Positions 16,381 through 24,574 of a stretch of DNA of 64,000 bases are shown one piece after another. Position 1 is the first letter of the stretch. Every line of letters begins with the position of its first letter. Origin of the DNA: an uncultured Pelagibacteraceae bacterium (GTDB lineage Bacteria; Pseudomonadota; Alphaproteobacteria; Pelagibacterales; Pelagibacteraceae); contig CACFZE010000001.1 of the NCBI GenBank assembly GCA_902570695.1, positions 1 through 64,000 on the forward strand. Direction: 5' to 3'. A model generated the notes under the pieces. The model was given only the letters and a program-made list of their open reading frames with translations, ran no database searches and was not told where the DNA came from. A program made the translations under genes and the position numbers.

Positions 16381-16839
16381 TTAATTTCTTGCTATATTTT
16401 TTGAATTAAGTTTTCCAATCTCAATTACTTCAGGGTTTTGTGCTGAGTGAGGGTGATCCGATCCTGAATAAACTTTAAGTTTAGTTAATTGTTTTTTAGC
16501 TAAAGGACCACCAGGTAACATTCTTTTTACTGCCATTTTTAAAACTTCACCTGGTTTTGCAGATTGTAATATTTCAGGTGTTGTTTCTTTAATTCCACCA
16601 GGGTGACCTGTGTGTCTGTAATATTTTTTGTTTGAAAACTTATTCCCAGTAAATTTTAATTGATCTACGTTTTTAACAACAACAAAATCTCCACTATCCA
16701 TATGAGGAGTAAATGTTGCTTTATTTTTTCCTCTAAGAATTTTTGATACAACAGTTGCTAGTCTTCCAACTACAGCTCCAGTTGCGTCAATTTCAAACCA
16801 TTTGCTATTTAGGTCATCTTTTTTAAGAAATTTAGTCAT
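16381..16839 (-). CDS. rplM: 50S ribosomal protein L13
   Basis: L13 of 152 aa. Family segments include WFEIDATGAVVGRLATVVS, GDFVVVKNVDQLKFTGNK, YRHTGHPGG and AVKRMLPGGPL. The frame remains open to a TTG at 16878, but the ATG at 16839 gives the normal MTKFLKK-type N-terminus and length, so I chose it. The gene diverges from metY; the promoters of both lie in 16840-16995. Confidence 0.97.
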   Translation of the reverse strand: MTKFLKKDDLNSKWFEIDATGAVVGRLATVVSKILRGKNKATFTPHMDSGDFVVVKNVDQLKFTGNKFSNKKYYRHTGHPGGIKETTPEILQSAKPGEVLKMAVKRMLPGGPLAKKQLTKLKVYSGSDHPHSAQNPEVIEIGKLNSKNIARN

Positions 16840-16887
16840 ATTTGCGGGATTAATACTTATAAATCGATATATTGTCAAACGATATAC

Positions 16888-16945
16888 AGTTAGAACTTAA
16901 GTCATTTTTAATAGTTTTAACTAATAAATAAGCTATAAATAAGCG
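16888..16945 (+). promoter_or_regulatory. Candidate SAM-II/SAM-V-type riboswitch before metY
   Basis: A 9-bp helix AGTTAGAAC (16888-16896) with GTTTTAACT (16914-16922) closes a 17-nt loop. It is followed at once by AATAAATAAGCTATAAATAAG, which closely resembles the conserved pseudoknot tail of SAM-II aptamers (recalled as GATAAATGTAGCTAAAAAG). SAM-V, a related class, is established upstream of methionine genes such as metY in Pelagibacter. The element lies about 50-110 nt before the metY ATG. The helix and tail are seen; SAM binding and class are inferred. Confidence 0.55.
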
Positions 16946-16983
16946 ATAATATTTGTTTATAATAAAATCTTAAAAATTTAAAC

Positions 16984-16988
16984 AGGAG
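16984..16988 (+). promoter_or_regulatory. Strong Shine-Dalgarno of metY
   Basis: AGGAG lies 7 nt before the metY ATG, notably strong in a window where most genes lack a clear site. A good ribosome site downstream of an aptamer candidate fits riboswitch control of translation, although no long anti-SD stretch is obvious by eye. Confidence 0.6.
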
Positions 16989-16995
16989 AAACTAA

Positions 16996-18324
16996 ATGTC
17001 AGACAAGAAAGGAATGGATCCTAAAACATATAAATTCGATACCCTTAGTTTACACGCAGGTTATCAGCCTCATAAAAATGCTGGTTCAAGACAAGTACCA
17101 ATATACCAAACAACTTCATATCTATTTGATGATGTAGATCATGCGGCAGCATTATTTAATTTAGAAAGAGGTGGACACATTTATAGTAGGATATCAAATC
17201 CAACAGTTGCAGTTTTAGAAGAAAGAGTTGCTTCATTAGAAGGAGGAACAGCTGCACTTGCTACTTCGTCTGGCATGAGTGCGATATTTCTTGCAGTAAT
17301 GACACTTTGCGAAGCAGGAGATCATTTAGTTGTATCATCCCAACTTTATGGTGGAACTGTAAATCTATTTAGACTAACGCTTCCAAAATTTGGTATTAAA
17401 ACAACTTTTGTAAAACCAAGAGATACAGAAGGATTTAAAAAAGCAATAAAAAAAAACACAAAAGGTATTTTTGGAGAACTTGTTGGTAATCCAGGTAACG
17501 AAATAATGAATATGCCTGAGATCGCTAAAATAGCTCACGACGCAGGTATTCCTTTAATGGTAGATGCAACTTATCAAACACCTTATTTGTGCAAACCTAT
17601 AGAACATGGCGCTGATATCGTAGTTCATTCACTTACTAAATGGATGGCAGGACATGGATCTTCAATGGCTGGTATAATCGTTGAAGGCGGTAAGTTTGAC
17701 TGGATGCAAAATGATAAATTTCCAACAATGACACAACCATATGAAGGTTATCATGGATTATCTTTTGCAGAAGAATTTGGACCAACAGCATTTACAATGA
17801 AAGCAAGAGCAGAAGGTATGAGAGATTTTGGACCTTGTCTAAGTCCTCAGAATGCATGGAATGTATTACAAGGTATCGAGACACTTTCTGTCAGAATGAA
17901 AAAGCATTGTGAGAATGCTGAAAAAATGGTCGAGTATTTATTAGGTCACGAAAGTGTTGCTTGGGTTTCTCACCCTAGCGTACCAGATCATCCAGATCAT
18001 GATTTAGCAAGCAAATTATTACCAAATGGCAAAGGATCAATGATAGCATTTGGTATTAAAGGAGGAAAGGCTGCAGGTGAAGCATTTATTAATAACGTTA
18101 AACTTGCATCTCATTTAGCAAATGTTGGAGATACACGTACATTGGTAATTCATCCAGCATCAGCTACACATTCTCAAATGGACGAAGCTACATTAAAATT
18201 TGCGGGTTTATCCCATGATATGATCAGATTATCAGTTGGTATAGAAGATATAGATGATATTAAAAACGACTTTGAAAATGGATTTAGAGCTGCTAGGAAA
18301 CCTAGGCTCGTATCCAATCAATGA
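16996..18324 (+). CDS. metY: O-acetylhomoserine aminocarboxypropyltransferase (sulfhydrylase)
   Basis: A 442-aa PLP enzyme of the Cys/Met-metabolism class. It has the N-terminal DTLSLHAGYQP and PIYQTTSYLFDD, SRISNPTVAVLEERVASLEGG, and the PLP lysine near 215 in VVHSLTKWMAGHG. It makes homocysteine directly from an activated homoserine and sulfide (or from methanethiol to methionine), matching SAR11's need for reduced sulfur. It follows the riboswitch candidate and overlaps the alpha/beta hydrolase gene by 4 nt. Homoserine dehydrogenase, which supplies the precursor, is encoded 2.3 kb away on the other strand. Confidence 0.95.
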   Translation: MSDKKGMDPKTYKFDTLSLHAGYQPHKNAGSRQVPIYQTTSYLFDDVDHAAALFNLERGGHIYSRISNPTVAVLEERVASLEGGTAALATSSGMSAIFLAVMTLCEAGDHLVVSSQLYGGTVNLFRLTLPKFGIKTTFVKPRDTEGFKKAIKKNTKGIFGELVGNPGNEIMNMPEIAKIAHDAGIPLMVDATYQTPYLCKPIEHGADIVVHSLTKWMAGHGSSMAGIIVEGGKFDWMQNDKFPTMTQPYEGYHGLSFAEEFGPTAFTMKARAEGMRDFGPCLSPQNAWNVLQGIETLSVRMKKHCENAEKMVEYLLGHESVAWVSHPSVPDHPDHDLASKLLPNGKGSMIAFGIKGGKAAGEAFINNVKLASHLANVGDTRTLVIHPASATHSQMDEATLKFAGLSHDMIRLSVGIEDIDDIKNDFENGFRAARKPRLVSNQ

Positions 18325-19133
18325 AATTTCAAGTAAATAATAACGAAGTTTATGCTTCTACGGGAGGCAGACCTTTTGATAAAAATAAGCCATTAATAAT
18401 TTTTGTCCATGGTAGTGGACTAACTCATATGACATGGGTTTTGCAAACAAGATATTTTGCATTCCATGGATATAGTGTTTTAGCTTTAGATATGCCAGGT
18501 CATGGATTGTCAGGTGGCGAAAGTTTAAAATCAATTGAGGATATGGCTGATTGGGTCAGCGATGTTATTGATGCAGTTGGATATAAAGAAGCTTCGTTAG
18601 TTGGTCATTCTCAGGGTTGTTTGGTTACTGTAGAGTGTACAGCGAGAAATCCTGATAAAATAAAAACTTTAAGTTTAATGGGTGGAGCTGGTGCAATTCC
18701 GATGAATCCTGAATTATTATCTTTAGCAGAAAATAATGATCCTAAGGCCGTTGAACTAATGATGGACTGGGCACATGGGCCAGCTGGCCATTTTGGCGGT
18801 CATCCTGTACCGGGATTATATCATATTAATACTGGTTCAATGTTAGCTAAAACTAGAACAATAAAAAATACCCTCGGTGTAGATTTCAGAGCATGTGATA
18901 ATTATAAAAATGGTTTTGAGGCTGCAAAACAAATTAAGATACCTACCCTTTCTATACTTGCCACTGACGATAAAATGTGTCCAGTAAAAGAAGGTAAAAA
19001 ACTAGCTAATTTAATTGAAGGAAGTCAAATAGATATAATAGATAATTGCGGACATATGATGTTATTAGAGGAAGCAGATCGAGTATTAAATGTTTTGAAA
19101 AAATTCATAACAACAAATTATCCAGCAAATTAG
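18321..19133 (+). CDS. Alpha/beta-fold hydrolase coupled to metY
   Basis: A 270-aa alpha/beta hydrolase with the oxyanion segment HGSGLTHMTW, nucleophile elbow GHSQG (Ser97), acid near 213-214 (ATDDKMCP) and His near 243 (NCGHMM). The reaction is not clear from sequence. Its ATG overlaps the metY stop by 4 nt, so it is co-translated and probably under the same riboswitch. A role in methionine or sulfur metabolism is therefore likely. It is shorter than MetX acyltransferases and lacks their GGSxGG elbow. Confidence 0.8.
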   Translation: MKFQVNNNEVYASTGGRPFDKNKPLIIFVHGSGLTHMTWVLQTRYFAFHGYSVLALDMPGHGLSGGESLKSIEDMADWVSDVIDAVGYKEASLVGHSQGCLVTVECTARNPDKIKTLSLMGGAGAIPMNPELLSLAENNDPKAVELMMDWAHGPAGHFGGHPVPGLYHINTGSMLAKTRTIKNTLGVDFRACDNYKNGFEAAKQIKIPTLSILATDDKMCPVKEGKKLANLIEGSQIDIIDNCGHMMLLEEADRVLNVLKKFITTNYPAN

Positions 19134-19152
19134 TAATTGCAAATTTGTATTT

Positions 19153-20262
19153 ATGAAAAAAAATTTTAGATTTTTTGATAATAGACAAAAATATTTACTT
19201 TTCGTTACAACAACTAACGAAAAGAACAAAATTGCTGATGCGTTAAAACCTATTGTTCAAAAATTAAAACCAAAATTTCCAGCATTAAAAATATTTGATG
19301 CAGGTATGGGTGATGGATCATTATTGATGAATGTGATGAGACAATGTCATCAGAAAATGCCTCAAATTCCCCTACTAGTAAGCACAAAGGAAATAAGCAT
19401 GGAAGATGTTAGATTAGGACTTGAAAAACTTCCAGATCGATTTGTCGAACATAAAAATACAGTATTTGTTATCTCAAATCTAAATTATATTGAATCAACA
19501 TCACTCAAATCAAATGACAAAAATAAACAAAAAAAAATGAATTGGAAAATAGTTAAACTTAAAGGAAATTCATCACTAGATTTTTCAAATCAATTAAGGA
19601 GACTAAATCAGGAATTTCTTAGTAAAAAATGGCAAATCGAGAGAAACCCTAAAAATGGAAATCCCACATACAAAGAGCCATCGGTAATTGTAATTTATAG
19701 AAAAGATCAGGAATTTTCATTGAAAAATGTTATTCCAAAAAAAAATAATGGAAAAAATAGTTACGACTTAATCATTGCATCTCAACCTTATAGATCAAGA
19801 ATACCTGCAGAGAAAAAAGTAAAGTATGTTATCAATCCAATGATAAAATCATTAGATAAGAGAGGTAAATTAGTGGTAGTTCATGCATGTGGAAATGATC
19901 CGGGAAGCAAAATTATTAAGAAAATCTGGCCAAAAGAAAAACCATTTCCATCTCTATACGGATCAATAATTAAATATATAAAAAATAATACTGAAAAAGA
20001 GATTTTAAAAAAATTAAAATTTAATAAAAAACAAACGATTAAATATGTTTTGAGAGCATTACCAAATGAAATAAGTGGAGGTATTGCTACATCATTAATA
20101 TTTTCAGCATGGAATGCTGCAGTATATGTTAATCAGATATCAGATGAGCAAATAATGAGTGCTGAAAGGAAAAAATATTACCAAAAAGTTGTAAAAGATA
20201 TAGTCAATAAAAACAAAGGATTATATTTTAACAATGAGTTATTTGTAATTGAAAAAAAATAA
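19153..20262 (+). CDS. SAM-dependent methyltransferase-like protein
   Basis: A 369-aa protein with a class I methyltransferase motif I, FDAGMGDGSLL (48-58). A later DLIIASQPYR sits roughly where motif IV (NPPY-like) would be. The C-terminal half contains RGKLVVVHACGNDPG and a basic tail. I cannot name the family or substrate. It follows the metY-hydrolase pair after 19 nt, so it may belong to the same SAM-linked transcription unit. Its stop abuts the convergent ctaA gene. Confidence 0.6.
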   Translation: MKKNFRFFDNRQKYLLFVTTTNEKNKIADALKPIVQKLKPKFPALKIFDAGMGDGSLLMNVMRQCHQKMPQIPLLVSTKEISMEDVRLGLEKLPDRFVEHKNTVFVISNLNYIESTSLKSNDKNKQKKMNWKIVKLKGNSSLDFSNQLRRLNQEFLSKKWQIERNPKNGNPTYKEPSVIVIYRKDQEFSLKNVIPKKNNGKNSYDLIIASQPYRSRIPAEKKVKYVINPMIKSLDKRGKLVVVHACGNDPGSKIIKKIWPKEKPFPSLYGSIIKYIKNNTEKEILKKLKFNKKQTIKYVLRALPNEISGGIATSLIFSAWNAAVYVNQISDEQIMSAERKKYYQKVVKDIVNKNKGLYFNNELFVIEKK

Positions 20263-21279
20263 TCAACTAAACCTATTTTTGTATAAAAAATACAATGATG
20301 ATGTTATTAGTAATATTGAACTAAACTGATGCAAAGAAGCTGTTAAAATACTGGCACCAGATAAAACAGTAAGAATTCCCAATATAATTTGTAATAGAAT
20401 AATTAAACCTAAAATAGATACAGCTTTAAATAAATAAAAAAATTTATTCCGATAAGTTATGTAGGAAATTAATATGAAAACAATAAATATTAAATAAGCT
20501 AAATTTCGATGTAAATATTGAACTAGTGATGGATCGCTAAAAGCAGATAATTTAAATAAACTTATAAATTTATTGTCGTCTGGAAAATAAGAATTACCCA
20601 TTAGTGGCCAAGTGTTATATATTTTTCCTGCATCCATGCCTGAAACGAATGCTCCAATAATAATTTGTAAGAAAATTAATAATAAAAAAAATTCAGGAAT
20701 ATAATTGTTAATTTTTTTATCCTTTATATTTAAATTTACTATACTTAAATAATTCCAATAAATTAACGATAAAATAATAAAAGCAAATAAAAGGTGAACA
20801 GATAATCTAAAATGACTTACATCTATATTATTCACTAGACCACTCTGGACCATGTACCATCCTAAAAATCCCTGAAAACAAATCAAAAGAAAGATAAAAT
20901 AAAAATTATAAAGTTTTTTAACGCCTAATTTGATAGAAAAGAACATTAGAGGTATCAGAAAAGCCAAACCAATAACGCGTCCAAAAAATCTGTGTGCCCA
21001 CTCCCACCAAAATATTACCTTGAATTCACTTAGAGTCATTGAATAATTTTGAAGTTTAAATTCAGGTATTTGCTTATAAGCTTCAAAATAAGCTATCCAC
21101 GCATCATTGTTGATTGGTGGAAAAAAACCTTTAAAAAATTCCCATTCAGTAATTGATAGTCCAGAATCTGTAAGTCTTGTTAAACCTCCAACAACTATCA
21201 TTGTTGAGATCAAAATAAACATAATTAGTAACCAATTGGATATATATATTCTGTATTTTGTATTTATTTCGGTATACAT
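20263..21279 (-). CDS. ctaA: Heme A synthase (COX15/CtaA)
   Basis: A 338-aa inner-membrane protein with eight hydrophobic segments. Signatures are VVGGLTRLTDSGLSITEW near the first helix, WWEWAHRFFGRVIG, GFLGWYMVQSGL, HLLFAF, GAFVSGMDAGKIYNTWPLM and the late HRNLAY and SLHQFSS histidine segments. It oxidises heme O to heme A for aa3 cytochrome oxidase. It diverges from the chorismate mutase gene with 43 nt between starts. Confidence 0.95.
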   Translation of the reverse strand: MYTEINTKYRIYISNWLLIMFILISTMIVVGGLTRLTDSGLSITEWEFFKGFFPPINNDAWIAYFEAYKQIPEFKLQNYSMTLSEFKVIFWWEWAHRFFGRVIGLAFLIPLMFFSIKLGVKKLYNFYFIFLLICFQGFLGWYMVQSGLVNNIDVSHFRLSVHLLFAFIILSLIYWNYLSIVNLNIKDKKINNYIPEFFLLLIFLQIIIGAFVSGMDAGKIYNTWPLMGNSYFPDDNKFISLFKLSAFSDPSLVQYLHRNLAYLIFIVFILISYITYRNKFFYLFKAVSILGLIILLQIILGILTVLSGASILTASLHQFSSILLITSSLYFLYKNRFS

Positions 21280-21322
21280 AATTGTTTAAATATAATATTT
21301 ATTAATAAATCCAATTGAACAA

Positions 21323-21613
21323 ATGTCGCCTGATAAAAGAAAAAAGCTAAACCTATTAAGAAAAAAATTAGATCTTCTTGATAATAAACTTATTAAACTG
21401 ATTAAAATAAGAACAAATATAGTTAAAGATGTTCTTAAGCTAAAAACTTTCAAACATGAAATTGTTGATAAAAAAAGGATATCGATAATTCTCAAAAATA
21501 TTAAAAAAAAATCAATTAAAAATAAAATCGATCCAAAGATAACTAATCGTATATGGAAGAATATGATTATGTCTTATATTGATTTTGAGAGAAGAAACTT
21601 TAAAAAAAAGTAA
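21323..21613 (+). CDS. Chorismate mutase, AroQ type, monofunctional
   Basis: A 96-aa all-helical protein with the AroQ pattern LRKKLDLLDNKLIKLIKIRTNIVKDVLKLK (Asp and Arg positions as in PheA), IVDKKRISIIL and a last helix NRIWKNMIMSYIDFER. It would convert chorismate to prephenate for Phe and Tyr. It is free-standing rather than fused to prephenate dehydratase. Its stop directly abuts the convergent rpmG stop. Lysine-rich drift makes the match moderate, but the residue pattern is good. Confidence 0.8.
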   Translation: MSPDKRKKLNLLRKKLDLLDNKLIKLIKIRTNIVKDVLKLKTFKHEIVDKKRISIILKNIKKKSIKNKIDPKITNRIWKNMIMSYIDFERRNFKKK

Positions 21614-21805
21614 TTATTTGCTGTGTGGAGGAAGTTTTTTTTCGACAAAAACTTCGTGTTTTCTAGTTGCGGGATTATACTTTTTTGCTTTGAGCTTAAC
21701 TTTTGCTTTCTCACCACCAGCAGGTTTCTTAACATAATAAAAAAATGGACTATCTGGTTTTGCTTCAGGTACTAATCTTACTTTAATATGAGTTTTTTTA
21801 GCCAT
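21614..21805 (-). CDS. rpmG: 50S ribosomal protein L33
   Basis: A 63-aa L33 with IKVRLVPEAKPDSPFFYYVKK, VKLKAKKYNPATRKHEVFVEKK. It is the zinc-free (C-minus) type, with no cysteines. The extended C-terminus is usual in alphaproteobacteria. Its start overlaps the MerR-type gene by 8 nt. Confidence 0.95.
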   Translation of the reverse strand: MAKKTHIKVRLVPEAKPDSPFFYYVKKPAGGEKAKVKLKAKKYNPATRKHEVFVEKKLPPHSK

Positions 21806-22166
21806 TTGATTTTATAATTTTTATCAAACTAGATATTTTGTTTAATTTAGTTTTTATAATTTTTCCCCTTATAGTTTTATTATGAATATCGTCAAGTTCA
21901 GAATCATCTGATTTGAGTTGTTTTTTAACACCATTTATTGTCATTCCTTTATTTTTTAAAAGAAATTGAATTTTTTTTAAAATTTTAATTGATTTGCTAT
22001 CATAATATCTTCTTTTACCAGTAAAAATGTGTGGTTTTATCTCTTTAAATTCTTTCTCCCAATATCTTAAAGTATGAGTTGATAATTTGCCTGTTTTCTT
22101 ATTCACTAGATTTAGGATTTTTGCTACATCCCCTATTGTTTTGTAAGTTTTATTATTCTCACTCAT
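21798..22166 (-). CDS. MerR-family transcriptional regulator
   Basis: A 122-aa protein whose first 80 residues form a MerR winged helix: YKTIGDVAKILN, THTLRYWEKEF, KRRYYDSKSIKILKKIQFLL and KGMTINGVKKQL. The short C-terminus lacks metal-binding cysteines, so the signal is unknown. In alphaproteobacteria a MerR gene of this type commonly follows ihfA, as here with an 8-nt overlap; its targets are not established. Confidence 0.88.
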   Translation of the reverse strand: MSENNKTYKTIGDVAKILNLVNKKTGKLSTHTLRYWEKEFKEIKPHIFTGKRRYYDSKSIKILKKIQFLLKNKGMTINGVKKQLKSDDSELDDIHNKTIRGKIIKTKLNKISSLIKIIKSNG

Positions 22167-22446
22167 TAATATATTTTTTTAGTTCTTTAGATGATTTAAA
22201 TAAAATAACATTTCTCTCTGAAATAATACTTTTTTCAAGAGTTTTAGGATTTCTGCCTAATCTGCTTTTTTTATATCTAAGTAAAAAGGTTCCAAAATTA
22301 GAAATTTTAACTTTTTTATTTTTAATTAATTCTTCTAAAAGAATTAAAAAGAAATCTTCTAATAAATTCTCACATATTTTTTTTGAAAATCCCATTTGCA
22401 TATATATAGAATTAATTATTTCTTTTTTTGTTAAATTAATTCTCAT
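22159..22446 (-). CDS. ihfA: Integration host factor alpha subunit
   Basis: A 95-aa HU/IHF-family DNA-bending protein with the beta-arm signature VKISNFGTFLLRYKKSRLGRNPKT. It pairs with IhfB to bend DNA. The gene is directly behind plsX with no gap. In most alphaproteobacteria fabH lies between plsX and ihfA; it is missing from this position. The distinction from HU is supported by the plsX-ihfA-merR context. Confidence 0.88.
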   Translation of the reverse strand: MRINLTKKEIINSIYMQMGFSKKICENLLEDFFLILLEELIKNKKVKISNFGTFLLRYKKSRLGRNPKTLEKSIISERNVILFKSSKELKKYINE

Positions 22447-23454
22447 TTAAATTATATTTTTTTTTATTTTATCGATTAAATTGCCTTTTATAATTTTTTC
22501 ACAAACTCTTAGAGAGTTAGCAAAACCTACTTCATCAGTAGATCCATGGCTTTTAATAACTGGTTTATCCAAACCAAGTAATATTGCACCATTGTATAAT
22601 CGTGGGTCTAGTTTATTTTTAAATTTTTTTAAATTTTTTAAGTTTAAAAATGAAGATATTTTACCTATGATTGTAGAATTAAGTGCTTTCTTTAATTCTG
22701 ATGTAATAAAATTTGCAGTTCCCTCAGCAGTTTTTAAAGCTACGTTTCCAGTAAATCCATCAGTTACAATAACATTTACATCACCATTCATAATTTGATT
22801 ACCTTCGATATATCCTTTAAATTCATATAAAGAACTTTTCTTATCATTTAATATTTGATAAGTATTTTTTATTATATTATTTCCTTTTAATTCTTCCGAT
22901 CCAATATTTAACAAAGCTACTTTTGGGCTTTCATTTTCAAATAACGATTTGTGTAAAGCTGATCCCATTAAACTGAAATCAATTAAGTTTTTTTCACTAC
23001 ACTCAATGTTTGCTCCAAGATCTAAAACAATATTCATACCATTTTTGTTAGGCCATAATGCTGATAAAGCAGGTTTATCTATTTGCTCTATCATTTTTAA
23101 GTTTAATTTTGCAATAACAAATAACGCACCTGTATTACCTGCAGAAATGATTACATCCGACTCATCTCTCTTTAAACTTTCTACAGAAAGCCACATGCTT
23201 GTATTTTTTCCTTTTTTCGCTGCAGATAAAGGACTATCTTCATCTTTGATAAAATCGTCAGTATGAATAATATTGTATTTTCTCTCTGGAAGTTTAATTT
23301 TTTTTATTAAAGGTGATATTATATTAATGTTTCCAAAAATATTATAAATAATATTATTTGAATTTTGACTGTGAATTTCAATTCCTTTAATTACTTTGTA
23401 TGGCGAATTTTCACCACCCATTGCATCTACTGCAATTTTAATTGGGTTAAGCAT
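22447..23454 (-). CDS. plsX: Phosphate acyltransferase PlsX
   Basis: A 335-aa soluble enzyme making acyl-phosphate from acyl-ACP, the first step of PlsX/PlsY phospholipid synthesis. It starts with IKIAVDAMGGENSP, and contains SAGNTGALFVIAK, LDLGAN and VTDGFTGNVALKTAEG near 232-247. The partner plsY is in the same window (58734-59306). It sits between rpmF and ihfA, the canonical place except for the missing fabH. Confidence 0.95.
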   Translation of the reverse strand: MLNPIKIAVDAMGGENSPYKVIKGIEIHSQNSNNIIYNIFGNINIISPLIKKIKLPERKYNIIHTDDFIKDEDSPLSAAKKGKNTSMWLSVESLKRDESDVIISAGNTGALFVIAKLNLKMIEQIDKPALSALWPNKNGMNIVLDLGANIECSEKNLIDFSLMGSALHKSLFENESPKVALLNIGSEELKGNNIIKNTYQILNDKKSSLYEFKGYIEGNQIMNGDVNVIVTDGFTGNVALKTAEGTANFITSELKKALNSTIIGKISSFLNLKNLKKFKNKLDPRLYNGAILLGLDKPVIKSHGSTDEVGFANSLRVCEKIIKGNLIDKIKKNII

Positions 23455-23465
23455 AATTAATTTTT

Positions 23466-23645
23466 TTATTCTTTGGGATCTAGTACTTGTCTACCTTTAT
23501 AAAATCCTGTCTTAATATCCATATGATGTGACAATCTATATTCTCCAGATTTTTTGTCCTCTATAATATTTTTTGATTTTATTCCCGAGTGAGATCTTCT
23601 TTTACCTGATCTTGATTTTGTAGTTTTTCGTTTAGGTACAGCCAT
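23466..23645 (-). CDS. rpmF: 50S ribosomal protein L32
   Basis: A 59-aa L32: [19 protein letters not shown] at the N-terminus, then a basic middle and the ending [11 protein letters not shown]. It has no zinc cysteines, like alphaproteobacterial L32. The ATG is at 23645 (reverse) and the TAA ends at 23466. It lies between the bc1 chaperone gene and plsX, the normal rpmF-plsX neighbourhood. Confidence 0.95.
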   Translation of the reverse strand: MAVPKRKTTKSRSGKRRSHSGIKSKNIIEDKKSGEYRLSHHMDIKTGFYKGRQVLDPKE

Positions 23646-23653
23646 AATTTTAC

Positions 23654-24118
23654 TTAAAGGGTTATTATATCTTTTGTGAGATTTTTAAAAGTGTTTTTTG
23701 TTAAAAAATTTCTATATTTTTCATAATAATCAACTAAATTATCAATATTTTGTAGATTATTTATATAAATATTTAATATTTTTTTTTTTTCAGCAAATTC
23801 TAATAATTCCCATTTATCAATTTTATCAATTATCGAAAAAAGTAAATTTACATAATCTTTCATTTTTTTATTTATCGTTGCATCTCCATAACCAACCTCT
23901 CTTATTGATAATTCAATTTGTCTAATGCAAAAATCAAAGAAATTTTGTAATTCATCCTTTTTTTCAATATTTTTGTATGTTTTCAATAAAAAACCTAGAT
24001 GAAAAAAAAAAACAATCATCCTATCATAAAACAAGTCTTGTTTAGTTAAATTGTAAAGATTTTTATTTCTGGTCAGTTTTATTAAATTATTGTAAATATT
24101 TAAATAAAGATCATTCAT
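23654..24118 (-). CDS. Ubiquinol-cytochrome c chaperone (CBP3/UQCC1-like)
   Basis: A 154-aa helical protein. [19 protein letters not shown] and [28 protein letters not shown] are the conserved parts of the Ubiq_cyt_C_chap family, which helps cytochrome b assemble into the bc1 complex. Its ATG and that of the divergent BamE gene share the tetramer CATG (starts at 24118 and 24117), so there is no intergenic space between the two genes. The order BamE / chaperone / (DUF177) / plsX is typical of alphaproteobacteria; the DUF177 gene is not present here. Confidence 0.85.
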   Translation of the reverse strand: MNDLYLNIYNNLIKLTRNKNLYNLTKQDLFYDRMIVFFFHLGFLLKTYKNIEKKDELQNFFDFCIRQIELSIREVGYGDATINKKMKDYVNLLFSIIDKIDKWELLEFAEKKKILNIYINNLQNIDNLVDYYEKYRNFLTKNTFKNLTKDIITL

Positions 24119-24572
24119 GAAATATTTCTATATTATTTTATTATTTTTTCTTTTAAGTTGCTCTGGCAATAAAGTTACCAATTTTCATGGACCAAAACAA
24201 TTAGAAAGTAAATTTACTAAGCTAAAAATCAATATAACTAATAAAAATGATATATTAGAATTAATAGGACCACCATCTACGGTTAGTTCATTTGACAAAA
24301 ATAAATGGTATTATATCGAGAGAATGAAAACAAATCAGTCAATAATCAAATTAGGATCTCAAAAATTAAAAAAAAATAATATTCTTATAGTAAAATTGAA
24401 TAATTACGGAATACTTGAAAGTAAAAAAATTCTAGATTTAAATGATATGAATAATTTAAAATATTTTGAAAAAAACACAGAAAAAGATTTTAAAGAAAAC
24501 AATATTTTGTATGGTGTGCTAACAAGTCTTAGAGAAAAAATTAATTCTCCTGCAAGAAATAGAGCTAAATGA
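24117..24572 (+). CDS. BamE/SmpA-like outer-membrane lipoprotein
   Basis: A 151-aa lipoprotein with a signal peptide ending in a lipobox LLSC (Cys15). The BamE fold pattern follows: LKINITNKNDILELIGPPSTVSSFDKNKWYYIERM, and a further strand NILIVKLNNYGILES. In the BAM complex BamE stabilises beta-barrel assembly. The position next to the bc1 chaperone is the usual one. The lysine-rich C-terminal tail from about 110 is lineage-specific. It ends 2 nt before the convergent hppA stop. Confidence 0.8.
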   Translation: MKYFYIILLFFLLSCSGNKVTNFHGPKQLESKFTKLKINITNKNDILELIGPPSTVSSFDKNKWYYIERMKTNQSIIKLGSQKLKKNNILIVKLNNYGILESKKILDLNDMNNLKYFEKNTEKDFKENNILYGVLTSLREKINSPARNRAK

Positions 24573-24574
24573 AA

